Positions 8,612 to 16,773 of a stretch of DNA of 64,000 nt are shown in pieces (the first letter of the stretch is position 1; each line of letters opens with the position of its first letter). The notes below the pieces were generated by a model, which did not search any database, was not told where the DNA came from, and saw only the letters and a program-made list of their open reading frames with translations. Position numbers and translations under genes: made by a program. This DNA is from an uncultured Bacteroides sp. (GTDB lineage: Bacteria > Bacteroidota > Bacteroidia > Bacteroidales > Bacteroidaceae): positions 186,001 through 250,000 of the forward strand of contig NZ_OY781099.1 in assembly GCF_963676325.1 (NCBI RefSeq), written 5' to 3'.

Positions 8612-9715
8612 TTATTTCTTATTATTAGTCGGTACTACCCGTCGTATCGTTCCGTCTTCATTAAACATCATCCTATCAATGCAAACTTCACGGTGGTATC
8701 CCGGTCCATCTTGTTTATTCAGGTAATTCTTATTGATGCGGTGATAAACAATATACCATTCATCTTTTCCTGGGATTTGTAGTATAGAATTGTGCGCAGG
8801 GCCATAGATCTCATTCTTTGCATCTTGTATTAGTACAATGGGATCTTTAGCCACCTCGATAGGACCGGTAGGTGAACTGCTTGTTCCATACGCAACGTGA
8901 TAGTTAGGAGAGCCAGTGTCGTCTACCGACCAAAGGAAATAATATAATCCTTTTCGATAAAACACATAAGATGCTTCGCGGAACGCATAAGTATCCAGTG
9001 TTCCACCTTTTGGAGTCAGTACAACGGTGGTACCTTCTTTCAGTGATGTCATATCTTCGTTAAGTTCAGCCACGGCCATGTAACCATTCCCCCAATACAG
9101 ATAGCTCTTGCCAGATTTAGGATCGGTAAATACATCCACATCTATCTGTTGTCCTCTTCCAACAGGTGATGTTGTAACAATTGGATGGCCCAGATCTGTA
9201 AAAGGCCCGGTAGGAGAATCAGATGTGGCAACACCTATCTGTTTCCCTTTTCCTTCTTTACTGTTAGCGCTAAAGTAAAAGAAGTATTTATACTTTCCAT
9301 TAATTCGTTTTTCTTCAATGCAAGGTGCCCATGCATTACCGTCGGCCCATTTTACCTGATCGGTTTTCACATCAATAATAGTGCCTTCATCTTTCCATTT
9401 TTTCAGATTTGTAGACGAGAATACATTAAAAGTGTGTCCTCCCCAACCTGCAACTCCGTCCGTAGTTGGGTAAATGTAATATTTACCCGTTTTGCGTGAA
9501 TACAAAACTTCGGGATCAGCATGAAATCCTGGCAGAATGGGATTTACATGTCCGGCTTTACTTATGCCTGAAGAAGCTTCTTTATTTTCGTCGCTCCTTG
9601 TGGAATAGGCAGAATGATAGGCTTTATTATTTTTCGCTAGTCTATCACTAGCAGTGGCAGTTTTTCCTGACAAAGTCAGGACGAATGATAACAAAAGTAA
9701 AGTTGTATTTTTCAT
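8612..9715 (-). CDS. secreted GH43-family glycosidase
   Basis: A 367-residue single-domain GH43 enzyme with a signal peptide (about residues 1-22). The three catalytic acids fit the family: Asp67 in HADPEV (base), Asp192 in QQIDVDVF (modulator) and Glu247 in FREASY (acid). Other propeller features are NPILPGFHADP at residue 58 and GPAHNS near the C terminus. GH43 enzymes are arabinofuranosidases, arabinanases, xylosidases or galactosidases; the motifs do not separate these. It probably works outside the cytoplasm on plant glycans, together with the GH5-GH43 enzyme 1.3 kb away. A good Bacteroides-type promoter lies upstream. Confidence 0.9.
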   Translation of the reverse strand: MKNTTLLLLSFVLTLSGKTATASDRLAKNNKAYHSAYSTRSDENKEASSGISKAGHVNPILPGFHADPEVLYSRKTGKYYIYPTTDGVAGWGGHTFNVFSSTNLKKWKDEGTIIDVKTDQVKWADGNAWAPCIEEKRINGKYKYFFYFSANSKEGKGKQIGVATSDSPTGPFTDLGHPIVTTSPVGRGQQIDVDVFTDPKSGKSYLYWGNGYMAVAELNEDMTSLKEGTTVVLTPKGGTLDTYAFREASYVFYRKGLYYFLWSVDDTGSPNYHVAYGTSSSPTGPIEVAKDPIVLIQDAKNEIYGPAHNSILQIPGKDEWYIVYHRINKNYLNKQDGPGYHREVCIDRMMFNEDGTIRRVVPTNNKK

Positions 9716-9744
9716 TTCATATTTAATTTTTTAATAAGTGCGGC

Positions 9745-9777
9745 CAAAAGTAATTATAAATGGTGATTTCCAGCAAA
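9745..9777 (-). promoter_or_regulatory. Bacteroides-type promoter for the GH43 gene
   Basis: On the minus strand, TTTG (9774-9777) and TACTTTTG (9745-9752) are separated by 21 nt, matching the -33/-7 consensus of Bacteroides. It lies about 30 bp before ATG 9715. Confidence 0.6.
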
Positions 9778-9890
9778 TAAAAACGAAGGTTTTTTTTTAT
9801 TGCCTTGACAGAGGTCTTTTGTTTGTGCCACCTATAATGCACATGCTTATTAATCTACTATTCACTGTATATTTACAATAAATTGATAAC

Positions 9891-10248
9891 CTATTTTTCA
9901 TGGGTAATTCCTTTTACAGCTCCATCGTTGGCATCTATGACTATTTCAAACGTTCCACCAGTTTTGTTATAATCTTTGAAAGATCCAGTTATTACCCAAT
10001 AGTTTTTTATTAATCCTATTTTGTAAGGTCTTTCTTGAACGATTTCTTGTTTACCATAGCTGATTATCGGGATATTAGGTTTATAAGAAGCAGCACTGCT
10101 TTCAAAATAATCTGCATATTATGTGAAAGGTTATTTTAGGAAATCTTTTATAGAAATGGTGGCTTTAATGGAGAGCTTAATCCCGAAAAAGCAAGCTATA
10201 TTCACCATACTTGATGTCTTTATTAAACGTCAATATAAGTTTTTCCAT
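9891..10248 (-). pseudogene. broken NTF2-fold immunity-like gene (YbbC/YhhH type)
   Basis: The last about 75 codons are open and read YADYFESSAASYKPN, then RPYKIGLIKNYWVITGS and GGTFEIVIDANDGAVKGITHEK, ending at TAG 9891-9893. The GGTFEI...D...G.V....H pattern and GLIKNYWVITGS are typical of the NTF2-fold immunity or YbbC/YhhH group found beside Rhs toxins. Upstream, a different frame gives NKDIKYGEYSLLFRD then a stop, which fits the preceding part of the same family. So the gene is split by at least one frameshift plus local decay. Its 5' end overlaps the next lipoprotein gene. Confidence 0.55.
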
Positions 10249-10664
10249 AATTTAGAACTAACAAAATACCAATACCCTAAATTACATTTTCTAATGGATT
10301 TAACATCATAGAAGCCATATAATTTATCTTGGGGTAATGAACTTAAAACTATACCATAATTTGTACCTTTGAAACTATTCATTACAAAATAAATAAATTC
10401 AGGTTCAATCACTATATTTTCAATTTTGTTGTTCTCTGACAAGTTAAAAACAGAATCAGGCAATGTAAGTGTTACTATTTCAGCACAACTATCTCTAAGT
10501 TCTTTCTTATTAATGCTAATACTCCCATTAAAGTTAGTTTTCCTTAGAATAGATGCTGTTTTAAGCAAATCTATTTCTTGTTTTTCAGATAATGTATACT
10601 TGTTACTTTGATTCAAACAACTTGATAAAACAACCACAAACAGCAATATTAAAAAATTTCTCAT
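10230..10664 (-). CDS. putative lipoprotein, possible immunity gene
   Basis: A 144-residue protein with a lipoprotein signal (LFVVVLSSC; lipidated Cys16). The rest alternates short beta-like and charged segments (GFYDVKSIRKCNLGYWYFV) with no recognised domain. It is one of several minus-strand lipoproteins scattered among Rhs tips, and periplasmic lipoproteins often protect against toxins that act there. That role is inferred from position only. The 3' end overlaps the broken NTF2-fold gene. Confidence 0.5.
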   Translation of the reverse strand: MRNFLILLFVVVLSSCLNQSNKYTLSEKQEIDLLKTASILRKTNFNGSISINKKELRDSCAEIVTLTLPDSVFNLSENNKIENIVIEPEFIYFVMNSFKGTNYGIVLSSLPQDKLYGFYDVKSIRKCNLGYWYFVSSKLWKNLY

Positions 10665-10778
10665 AGACTATATCAATAAACTAGTAAATAACCAAAGACT
10701 TTAACCGATCCAGCTGTTTCCAAATTATCAGCAGAATTACGAACTTACTTTTGTATATTAGACTTTATTTGATTTCTC

Positions 10779-11049
10779 TTTTCTGCTTGTTTTTCATTAT
10801 GAGATATAACTTCTTTAGCAGCTTTTTCTGTATTATCTTTCGGCTTAATTTGATTTTGAAATATTACTTTATTAGAATATACCTAAAGTTATATTTAAGG
10901 TGTATTAATTCAAGAAAACAGTTCTTTGAATCATGATAGACTTTAAACAAAAATTCTTTTTCGGGAGTAAAAAAAGAATTCTCATCATTTTTTTCATTGA
11001 ACGAAAAACACATTTTTTCTTTATTAATCAACCAAAAAAATGAGGATTT
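10779..11049. repeat. duplicated 270-bp block, copy 1
   Basis: This block recurs at 15951-16220 in the same orientation with only a few differences, including a shorter A-run (6 instead of 7) in the second copy. It covers the 3' end of the lipocalin-like gene (10864-11328) and about 85 bp downstream. Confidence 0.9.
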
Positions 11050-11328
11050 ATCTCCTACAGCATTTATTAACACACCTGTTCCATCTTTTTTTAATACTAG
11101 AATTGGACAAACATTATATACAAATGCACTTTCTATCTTAGTTTTTATACCATTTTTATATTTAACTTTAGTTGAAATTGACCTTGAGATATTCCAAGTT
11201 CCTATTATCGAATCTTTCTCTTGCTTTATTGTAACATTTTTACTATTAATTATCTCTTTATCTCTGTTAACAATGCTAGCCTTAGAGCTTATGCAAGCCA
11301 GTATAAATATAAATAATATTTTCTTCAT
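10864..11328 (-). CDS. secreted lipocalin-like hypothetical protein
   Basis: 154 residues with a signal peptide (MKKILFIFILACISSKAS). The core has IIGTWNISRS at about residue 41, then LVLKKDGTGVL and FFWLINKEKMCFSF, the pattern of small lipocalin-like proteins (GTW...F..DGTG) common in Bacteroidetes. Function unknown; a periplasmic location is likely. Its last 62 codons are duplicated as a frameshifted fragment at 16.0 kb. In this region it could be an immunity protein, but nothing in the sequence proves it. Confidence 0.55.
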   Translation of the reverse strand: MKKILFIFILACISSKASIVNRDKEIINSKNVTIKQEKDSIIGTWNISRSISTKVKYKNGIKTKIESAFVYNVCPILVLKKDGTGVLINAVGDKSSFFWLINKEKMCFSFNEKNDENSFFTPEKEFLFKVYHDSKNCFLELIHLKYNFRYILIK

Positions 11329-11368
11329 AACAATTTATTCTATATGTTTTGAATCAGCTTGCCTCTCA

Positions 11369-11605
11369 TTATTTTCTCCTGGCGCCCATTTTCTGATGCT
11401 TCTTTTTACAATAGATTTTAAATAAATAAATTTCTGCAATATTAATTGCAGTTTCTTCATCTGTTATTAAAACGTTATGCTTAAAGGTTCTATTGTATAT
11501 AGAGTCAGCCAACAAACTCTGTAAGCATTCAAATGCCTCATTCTTTTCTAATTGTGTCCATTTCTTAGGATTGCAATCTGGGAGAAATGGAATATAGTAA
11601 TTCAT
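11369..11605 (-). CDS. truncated NTF2-fold immunity-like protein
   Basis: A 78-residue frame with ITDEETAINIAEIYLFKIY at residues 46-64, which resembles the DEETAIKIAE helix that opens NTF2-fold immunity proteins linked to Rhs toxins. The remaining beta part of the domain is missing and the frame ends soon after in basic residues, so the gene is probably a 3'-truncated relic. No signal peptide. Assignment rests on one helix motif. Confidence 0.4.
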   Translation of the reverse strand: MNYYIPFLPDCNPKKWTQLEKNEAFECLQSLLADSIYNRTFKHNVLITDEETAINIAEIYLFKIYCKKKHQKMGARRK

Positions 11606-11747
11606 TAGGGCAGATTGAAGCCCCCTCTTAATAACTTGTTTTTATGTCAGATTAGTAGGACAATATATTCTTTCAGACAGTTGCAGGAATAATTTGCAGC
11701 TACCTGTTTTTTTTTAGTGGCTTTCATCTTTTTCTGTTATCGATTAC

Positions 11748-12101
11748 TTAAGTGACATAATTACATATATGAATCATACCAAAAAATATAAATAATATTG
11801 ATATTATTATATAAATTAAAAGCTGATACATTATGATTCTAATTTTACAGACTTTAATGGAAAATAAATATTCTAGCAGCAAATTAAAAAGCCATAAGAT
11901 AAGAATACTAATTAATATTATTACAAAATTACCTAGTAACTTTTCTCCCAAATGCTCCATAGGATAATTACATACTTTATCTTTCAACATGTAGGGTGTG
12001 GCAAGGGTAAAACATGAAGATATAAATAATACCAACAGAATAGGGATACTCAAAATAATATTAACTATATATATTACAATTATTTTAGTTTTTGCTTTCA
12101 T
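11748..12101 (-). CDS. multipass membrane protein, possible immunity gene
   Basis: 117 residues with three predicted membrane helices (about 9-35, 57-75 and 88-110). No family recognised. It starts 10 bp after the end of a broken Rhs tip on the same strand, the position where an immunity gene is expected. Small membrane proteins do serve as immunity to membrane-active or periplasmic toxins, so this is a reasonable guess but not shown. Confidence 0.5.
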   Translation of the reverse strand: MKAKTKIIVIYIVNIILSIPILLVLFISSCFTLATPYMLKDKVCNYPMEHLGEKLLGNFVIILISILILWLFNLLLEYLFSIKVCKIRIIMYQLLIYIIISILFIFFGMIHICNYVT

Positions 12102-12110
12102 TAATATTTA

Positions 12111-12540
12111 CTAATTTAGTGGTTGTGAAATAAAATCAAATTTTATTCCATTTTCTATTTCTGTAACATTTACAGAGTTGACTTTTTTGACTATTTTCTT
12201 TAATAATAAACGAACAACATCAAACACACTCGCATCTTTCGTTGAGCCATGTGAATATAAAACCTTATCTATTTTTATTGTCAAACATATGAGCAATGCC
12301 AAATATATCACTCCCATTTATACCTTTATTACCACTGATCCAGTCATTCCGAACGGATAATAATGATTGGTTTGTTCAATCGTTCCGTTCTGATTGAATA
12401 CTACACGGTTATTTCCTTGATGATCCTGAATATAGTAATGATAACTAGGCGTTGTATCACTCATTGTTATATAGCCACCATCAACTAGTATTCTCTTAAG
12501 GATTTCGTTTTCATAGATCACACTGCCGCTACTCCAGCTA
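12111..12540 (-). pseudogene. Rhs tip remnant 1 (core fragment plus toxin tail)
   Basis: Begins directly after the stop of the neighbouring lipoprotein gene with SVIYENEILKRILVDGGYI and YHYYIQDHQGNNRVVFNQNG, which is near-identical to the intact Rhs core at 13.8 kb. After HYYPFGM the core is cut short and a non-Rhs tail follows through two frame changes (GINGSDIFGIAHMFDNKN, then VLYSHGSTKDASVFDVV, ending ISQPLN). I read this as a deleted Rhs gene whose tip retains part of a C-terminal effector domain of unknown type. It cannot make a full protein. Confidence 0.7.
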
Positions 12541-12879
12541 TTATTTTAAAATAATAAATGACTCAATTGGCTCATCCAGTCTATATGTTTTCCCATAAAT
12601 CTTAAGCATATCTCCTCTAAATGAAATTGTCATTTTAATGTTGTCCTTGTAATATACATCCAATTTATATCTAGATATAAATACAGCAGGTTCCCACTTT
12701 GCTTTATTTATTTTCTTGACAATCTTAGAGATTGAATCTATATTTACAATCATTACATCTTTATGTTCCTCAAATTTATCTTTAAGTACTAGTTTTATAA
12801 TGTTTTTATTATCAATTATTTTATTTGATTGGCAAGCAAACAAACATACAGCCATAATTATAAATACATATCTTTTCAT
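12541..12879 (-). CDS. putative lipoprotein immunity protein of the Rhs tip
   Basis: 112 residues with a lipoprotein signal (MKRYVFIIMAVCLFAC; Cys16). It starts 20 bp after the stop of the open Rhs tip (12900-14129) on the same strand, which is the classical toxin-then-immunity order. The mature domain (KWEPAVFISRYKLDVYYKDN, MTISFRGDMLKIYGKTYRL) looks like a small mixed alpha/beta fold with no named family. A lipid anchor would place it in the periplasm or at the outer membrane, which fits a cell-wall or periplasmic toxin. Pairing is inferred from position. Confidence 0.6.
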   Translation of the reverse strand: MKRYVFIIMAVCLFACQSNKIIDNKNIIKLVLKDKFEEHKDVMIVNIDSISKIVKKINKAKWEPAVFISRYKLDVYYKDNIKMTISFRGDMLKIYGKTYRLDEPIESFIILK

Positions 12880-12899
12880 ATATAAAATTTTAAGGTTGT

Positions 12900-14129
12900 T
12901 TAAAGAAATGAACTAATCTTTTTAAAAAAAATCCCTGAAATATCATCTTTAAAATTTATATTAGTTTTATTTCCTCGATTTCTTATAACCGAGGCATTAG
13001 GAAGATTTACTGAAGCATTATATAATTGATTTGGTGTTGTAATTTTTATACTTCCGAATTGTTCTTCTGTATTCCCTAAATGTATTCTGCCTGGAGCAGC
13101 GTATTCAATGCCTGCTTTAGCATAATCAGAGCAATTATTATTTAACCCATTATACTCAGGATTAGCAATTTCATGTGATGATAATGACAAATTGACCAGC
13201 TCATCTGTAGATGCATCTGTTTTCAATCTAACAATGCCATCAGGAGAACGTTCTTCATTACCTGTATCTGTACTTCTGAGTTTATTTAATGTTGTAACTT
13301 TCTTATTATATACAGCATTCACATTTTGATCAACATTCATTTTCCCTACTTCATTGCCAGGCCACAAATCAGAATAAGTAACAGTACCATCTTTAACTTG
13401 TCTTGTCACAGGATCTCCATTTTTATCAACAACAGTATTACCATCTCTATCCTTTACTTTTTCTGTTCTATAATTGTCCACAGCAATTCCGGCATGACCA
13501 ACACGACCGTCATAAGAAGCCCAGATAAACAGATAAACATCTGTTCCATCCGGATCAATAAATCTAATCGGGTTATTCGCACAGTACGCATACGGTGAGA
13601 TAGAATAATACTTCTCCGCCAAAGGATCAAGCACTCCCCATCTACCAATAGTAGCATCATAATGCCGTGCCCCATAATCAAACGAATCCAAACCATGCAT
13701 ACGATCTAATTCCTTTCCATTGTACTTATACCTGTTATCAGAATTATCAGTTCCTTCACCAAAAGTCATACCAAAAGTATAGTAATGATTAGTTTGTTCA
13801 ATCGTTCCGTTCTGATTGAATACTACACGATTATTTCCCTGATGATCCTGAATATAATAATGGTAAGTGGGGGTTGTGCCACTCATTGTTGTTATATACC
13901 CGCCATCAACAAGTATTCTGCTGAGAGTTCTGTTCTCATAGATCACATTACCGCAATAATCCGTCAGAATAAATTCCTCTATAGAATCATTTGATACTGG
14001 ACGAATTGTTCCCATAGAGACAAACACATCCAGAACTTCAGTTATTTGCTTTACTCTTCGCTTCACTCTGGTTGCATCATAAAGATACTCTGTGGTATGA
14101 CCTTGAGTAAATTGTAACACACTTGGCAA
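12900..14129 (-). CDS. orphan Rhs tip with permuted papain-like toxin domain
   Basis: A 409-codon open frame with no ATG at its 5' end (the track start is TTG; first ATG is residue 39), so it is a truncated Rhs C terminus. Residues 1-195 are Rhs core: YLYDATRVKRRVK, YHYYIQDHQGNN, YKYNGKELDRMHGLD, DYGARHYDA, DPLAEKYYSISPYAYC. The tip (about 196-409) begins DVYLFIWASYDGRVGHAGIAVDNY and has His212 (GHAGIAV), then Cys333 (NNNCSDYAKAG). His before Cys is the order of permuted papain/NlpC-P60-like folds, suggesting a peptidase, amidase or acyltransferase-type toxin. Without a start it may be silent unless moved onto an Rhs N terminus by recombination. Its likely immunity gene follows. Confidence 0.65.
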   Translation of the reverse strand: MPSVLQFTQGHTTEYLYDATRVKRRVKQITEVLDVFVSMGTIRPVSNDSIEEFILTDYCGNVIYENRTLSRILVDGGYITTMSGTTPTYHYYIQDHQGNNRVVFNQNGTIEQTNHYYTFGMTFGEGTDNSDNRYKYNGKELDRMHGLDSFDYGARHYDATIGRWGVLDPLAEKYYSISPYAYCANNPIRFIDPDGTDVYLFIWASYDGRVGHAGIAVDNYRTEKVKDRDGNTVVDKNGDPVTRQVKDGTVTYSDLWPGNEVGKMNVDQNVNAVYNKKVTTLNKLRSTDTGNEERSPDGIVRLKTDASTDELVNLSLSSHEIANPEYNGLNNNCSDYAKAGIEYAAPGRIHLGNTEEQFGSIKITTPNQLYNASVNLPNASVIRNRGNKTNINFKDDISGIFFKKISSFL

Positions 14130-14216
14130 ATTTAATATATATTGATTTTTCTATTTCTTCGTAATTATATCTAAAATAAACCCGCTGTGAGTCGTTCGGA
14201 GCAGCGTTGTTAGTTA

Positions 14217-14669
14217 TTATTCTCTTGTTATTCGTGAGTTCCTCAATATCTTTTCAAAACACACATAGTAACGTTTAGTTTTTTCCACATAAAGACTATC
14301 ATCATTTATTGGTATTGAGTTAAACCACAATATTCGAAAACTAGAATTTGTTGATTTTTTATCTTGAAATTCAATATATGCTTCTATGTGTTCTGAGCCA
14401 CACGGAATATTACTTATTAAATATCTCAGACTATCCCATGCTTGATCATACTCATGCAATATTTCTTTTTTTACAATTAAATCCTGTTTTTTTAGAATGG
14501 ATAAAACAGAGTCTTTACATAAATTATTTGTTTTGTAAAGAGAATCAGTATTAAGAGAATAAATACCATGTATGCCTAAAGGAGCTTGACGGAAACCACG
14601 ACAACTTAAGCCGATTAGGGATATTATTAAAAAAAGATACGCATTATGAAAATATCTCTTACTTTGCAT
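14217..14669 (-). CDS. putative lipoprotein, likely immunity of Rhs tip remnant 3
   Basis: 150 residues with a lipoprotein signal ending in GLSC (Cys23). It begins 13 bp after the stop of a broken Rhs toxin tail (14682-15026) on the same strand. The mature part contains QAWDSLRYLISNIPCGSEHIEAYIEF and ILWFNSIPINDDSLY; no family recognised. Position and lipid anchor make it a candidate immunity gene that has outlived its toxin. Confidence 0.5.
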   Translation of the reverse strand: MQSKRYFHNAYLFLIISLIGLSCRGFRQAPLGIHGIYSLNTDSLYKTNNLCKDSVLSILKKQDLIVKKEILHEYDQAWDSLRYLISNIPCGSEHIEAYIEFQDKKSTNSSFRILWFNSIPINDDSLYVEKTKRYYVCFEKILRNSRITRE

Positions 14670-14681
14670 ACTTAACCATTT

Positions 14682-15026
14682 TTAATTATTCTCATATATA
14701 CTTGAACCTATAGGACTCTTTCTTTCACGTGGCATTGCATTCGGATCTGCCCATGAAGGATAATGTCCATGCATTGTTGTATTTCCGTTGGCATCAACAC
14801 CTATTTGAGTTTCGCTAGGTATTGGACTACCAATAATCATACTTTCTAATCCGTCAGAATAAATTCCTTTATAGAATCATTCGACACAGGGACGAATTGT
14901 TCCCATAGAGACAAACATATCCGGCACTGCAGTTATCTGCTTAACTCTTCGTTTTACTCCAGCTGCATCATAAAGATACTCTGAGGTATGCCCTTCGGTA
15001 AATTGTAACGCACTTGGCAAATTTAA
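14682..15026 (-). pseudogene. Rhs tip remnant 3 (core fragment joined to toxin tail)
   Basis: The 5' part (about 14849-15026) matches the first 180 bp of the 12.9-14.1 kb Rhs tip (LPSALQFTEGHTSEYLYDA, VKRRVKQIT) but has frameshifts. It then joins a different C-terminal tail reading SPIPSETQIGVDANGN, HGHYPSWADPNAMPRERK and SSIYENN before TAA at 14682. The tail has the look of a polymorphic-toxin end but no nameable catalytic motif. The left breakpoint (ACTTGGCAAATTTAAT) is shared with the 14.13 kb end of the neighbouring tip. Confidence 0.65.
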
Positions 15027-15051
15027 TTATTTGTATTGAATTTTTGCTATT

Positions 15052-15200
15052 TTATTTGCCAGAGTTGTTATTTTTCTCCTGAACTGTTGTGTCTATGCAT
15101 AATTTATCCTCTTTACTATCTTTTCGCTGAAGATTAACACTCAACTTTAAGATTCTTTCAATTTCTTCTTTCCCAATCTGGTTTCTGATAGGTCTCATAT
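15052..15200 (-). pseudogene. transposase fragment, IS5/IS1182-like
   Basis: About 50 codons read ADMRPIRNQIGKEEIERILKL, SVNLQRKDSKED and LCIDTTVQEKN before TAA at 15052. The IDTTVQEKN segment with its Asp, and the preceding RNQIGKEEIERIL helix, are typical of IS1182/IS5-group DDE transposases. Everything before and after is missing. It lies in the 425-bp gap between Rhs remnant 3 and the next gene; the rest of that gap (15201-15452) shows nothing recognisable. Confidence 0.5.
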
Positions 15201-15452
15201 CTGCAAGATTTATGCACTAGAATTATTAAACATTGCAGATATATCAAAGGTCTCACAACTATAAGCTATTAAATATCAATTGTATAATCACTTTTTAAGA
15301 GCTAACTATTTACTTTTATTAATGATGATTTTTTGTAGAAATTATTAGGGCTATTTGACAAAAATATGATTTCCAATTAGTATTCAAATATAACTGGGAC
15401 TGTTCATGATAGCCCCTTTATTGTTTAAGAAATATTTTCATCCAAATATTAT

Positions 15453-15941
15453 CTACTTTACCTGATTGTCAATACATTTCTTGAAAGATTGTTGTGCTGC
15501 AATACTTCCTTTAAACATACTAAAATCATTGATTAATTTTTTGTAAGTATATCTATCATCTTGCAAATCAATACACATCATTTGAATTAACTCAGATAAA
15601 ACATGTTCCTTGTAAGTTCTATCCTTTTTGCTTAAGAATGCCAGACATTCTTTATTAGCGACCTCATTCTCTTTAAAGAACTCGAACAAGAGATAGCCAA
15701 CCTCCTCAGACATTGACTCATTTTTATTCTTTATCAAAAAAGCACTTATATCCTGATAATCTTTCTCAATCAGCTTAGTCTTTTTCTTGAGTTTATTTAA
15801 AAAGACAAGTTTACCATTTTTAGTTGATAATTTATTATGGTTTAGTTCAACATTATTAATATACAAATTATTATTCATCCCATTAAAACAGTGAGACGTT
15901 ATTAAAATAAAGAACGCTATACATATAATACTTCTATTCAT
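15453..15941 (-). CDS. exported hypothetical protein
   Basis: 162 residues with an N-terminal export signal (MNRSIICIAFFILITSHC), possibly a lipoprotein with Cys18. The mature part is mostly helical and charged (KKKTKLIEKDYQDISAFLIKN, EEVGYLLFEFFKENEVANKE), recalling helical-repeat immunity proteins, but no family is recognised. It lies between a transposase scrap and a duplicated block in the Rhs region. Confidence 0.5.
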   Translation of the reverse strand: MNRSIICIAFFILITSHCFNGMNNNLYINNVELNHNKLSTKNGKLVFLNKLKKKTKLIEKDYQDISAFLIKNKNESMSEEVGYLLFEFFKENEVANKECLAFLSKKDRTYKEHVLSELIQMMCIDLQDDRYTYKKLINDFSMFKGSIAAQQSFKKCIDNQVK

Positions 15942-15950
15942 AATATATTT

Positions 15951-16220
15951 TTTTCTGCTTGTTTTTCATTATGAGATATAACTTCTTTAGCAGCTTTTTC
16001 TGTATTATCTTTCGGCTTAATTTGATTTTGAAATATTACTTTATTAGAATATACCTAAAGTTATATTTAAGGTGTATTAATTCAAGAAAACAGTTCTTTG
16101 AATAATGATAAACTTTAAACAAAAATTCTTTTTCGGGTGTAAAAAAGAATTTTCATCATTTTTTTCATTGAACTAAAAATACATTTTTTCTTTATTAATC
16201 AACCAAAAAAATGAGGATTT
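15951..16220. repeat. duplicated 270-bp block, copy 2
   Basis: Second copy of 10779-11049, same orientation. Here it holds only the last 62 or so codons of the lipocalin-like gene, broken by a 1-bp loss in an A-run and several changes, so it is non-functional. It ends 4 bp before the next gene's stop codon. Confidence 0.9.
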
Positions 16221-16223
16221 CCC

Positions 16224-16742
16224 TTATTTTACACGAACAGACTCTTCAATCTTAAGATACTTTGGCTTCAGGTCAATAAATTCAATATATTTATTTTTAT
16301 TTGATTGCACACTAATTGATAAGACTCTTGTTTTTCCTTTTATATAATCTAAAGTTTCATGCTGATTTTCTTTTATACTTATTGGAGAAAAAGATGGTTC
16401 TAAGGATACTTCTTTATTGTTAAATATTCCTACTGCTGTAGTCATAAGATAAAATTCATTATCTTTTTTTTCTCCATTAAAAATATGAGAGAATTTTAGA
16501 ATACCATTCTCATTTTTCAGACATAGAATTATATTTTTTCCAGTATCATAGTTTACATTATTCTCTTTTGGAATTTTAATAAGAACTCTACATTTATTCT
16601 CCATTCCAAAAAATGAATCTTTGAAAACATAATAGACATCCATATCCATTTGCATTTTCTCGTTATTGTGAGTACTGCAACTCATTGAAAAAGCAATTTC
16701 AATAAAACAAATTATGATAAGTTTTACATAAGATTTTTTCAT
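16224..16742 (-). CDS. putative lipoprotein
   Basis: 172 residues with a lipoprotein signal (IEIAFSMSC; Cys22). Mature sequence has beta-rich stretches (VYYVFKDSFFGMENKCRVLIKI, FYLMTTAVGIFNN). No domain recognised. It follows another lipoprotein gene (16774-17223) on the same strand with a 31-bp gap, so the two may be cotranscribed behind Rhs remnant 4. Possible second immunity gene. Confidence 0.5.
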   Translation of the reverse strand: MKKSYVKLIIICFIEIAFSMSCSTHNNEKMQMDMDVYYVFKDSFFGMENKCRVLIKIPKENNVNYDTGKNIILCLKNENGILKFSHIFNGEKKDNEFYLMTTAVGIFNNKEVSLEPSFSPISIKENQHETLDYIKGKTRVLSISVQSNKNKYIEFIDLKPKYLKIEESVRVK

Positions 16743-16773
16743 ATTCTCAATTAGTTGGAATTTTTTCTAGATT

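Noticed and set aside
10123..10311. Plus-strand 62-codon frame opposite the NTF2-like relic
   Set aside because: The minus strand carries the family motifs; this is its shadow.
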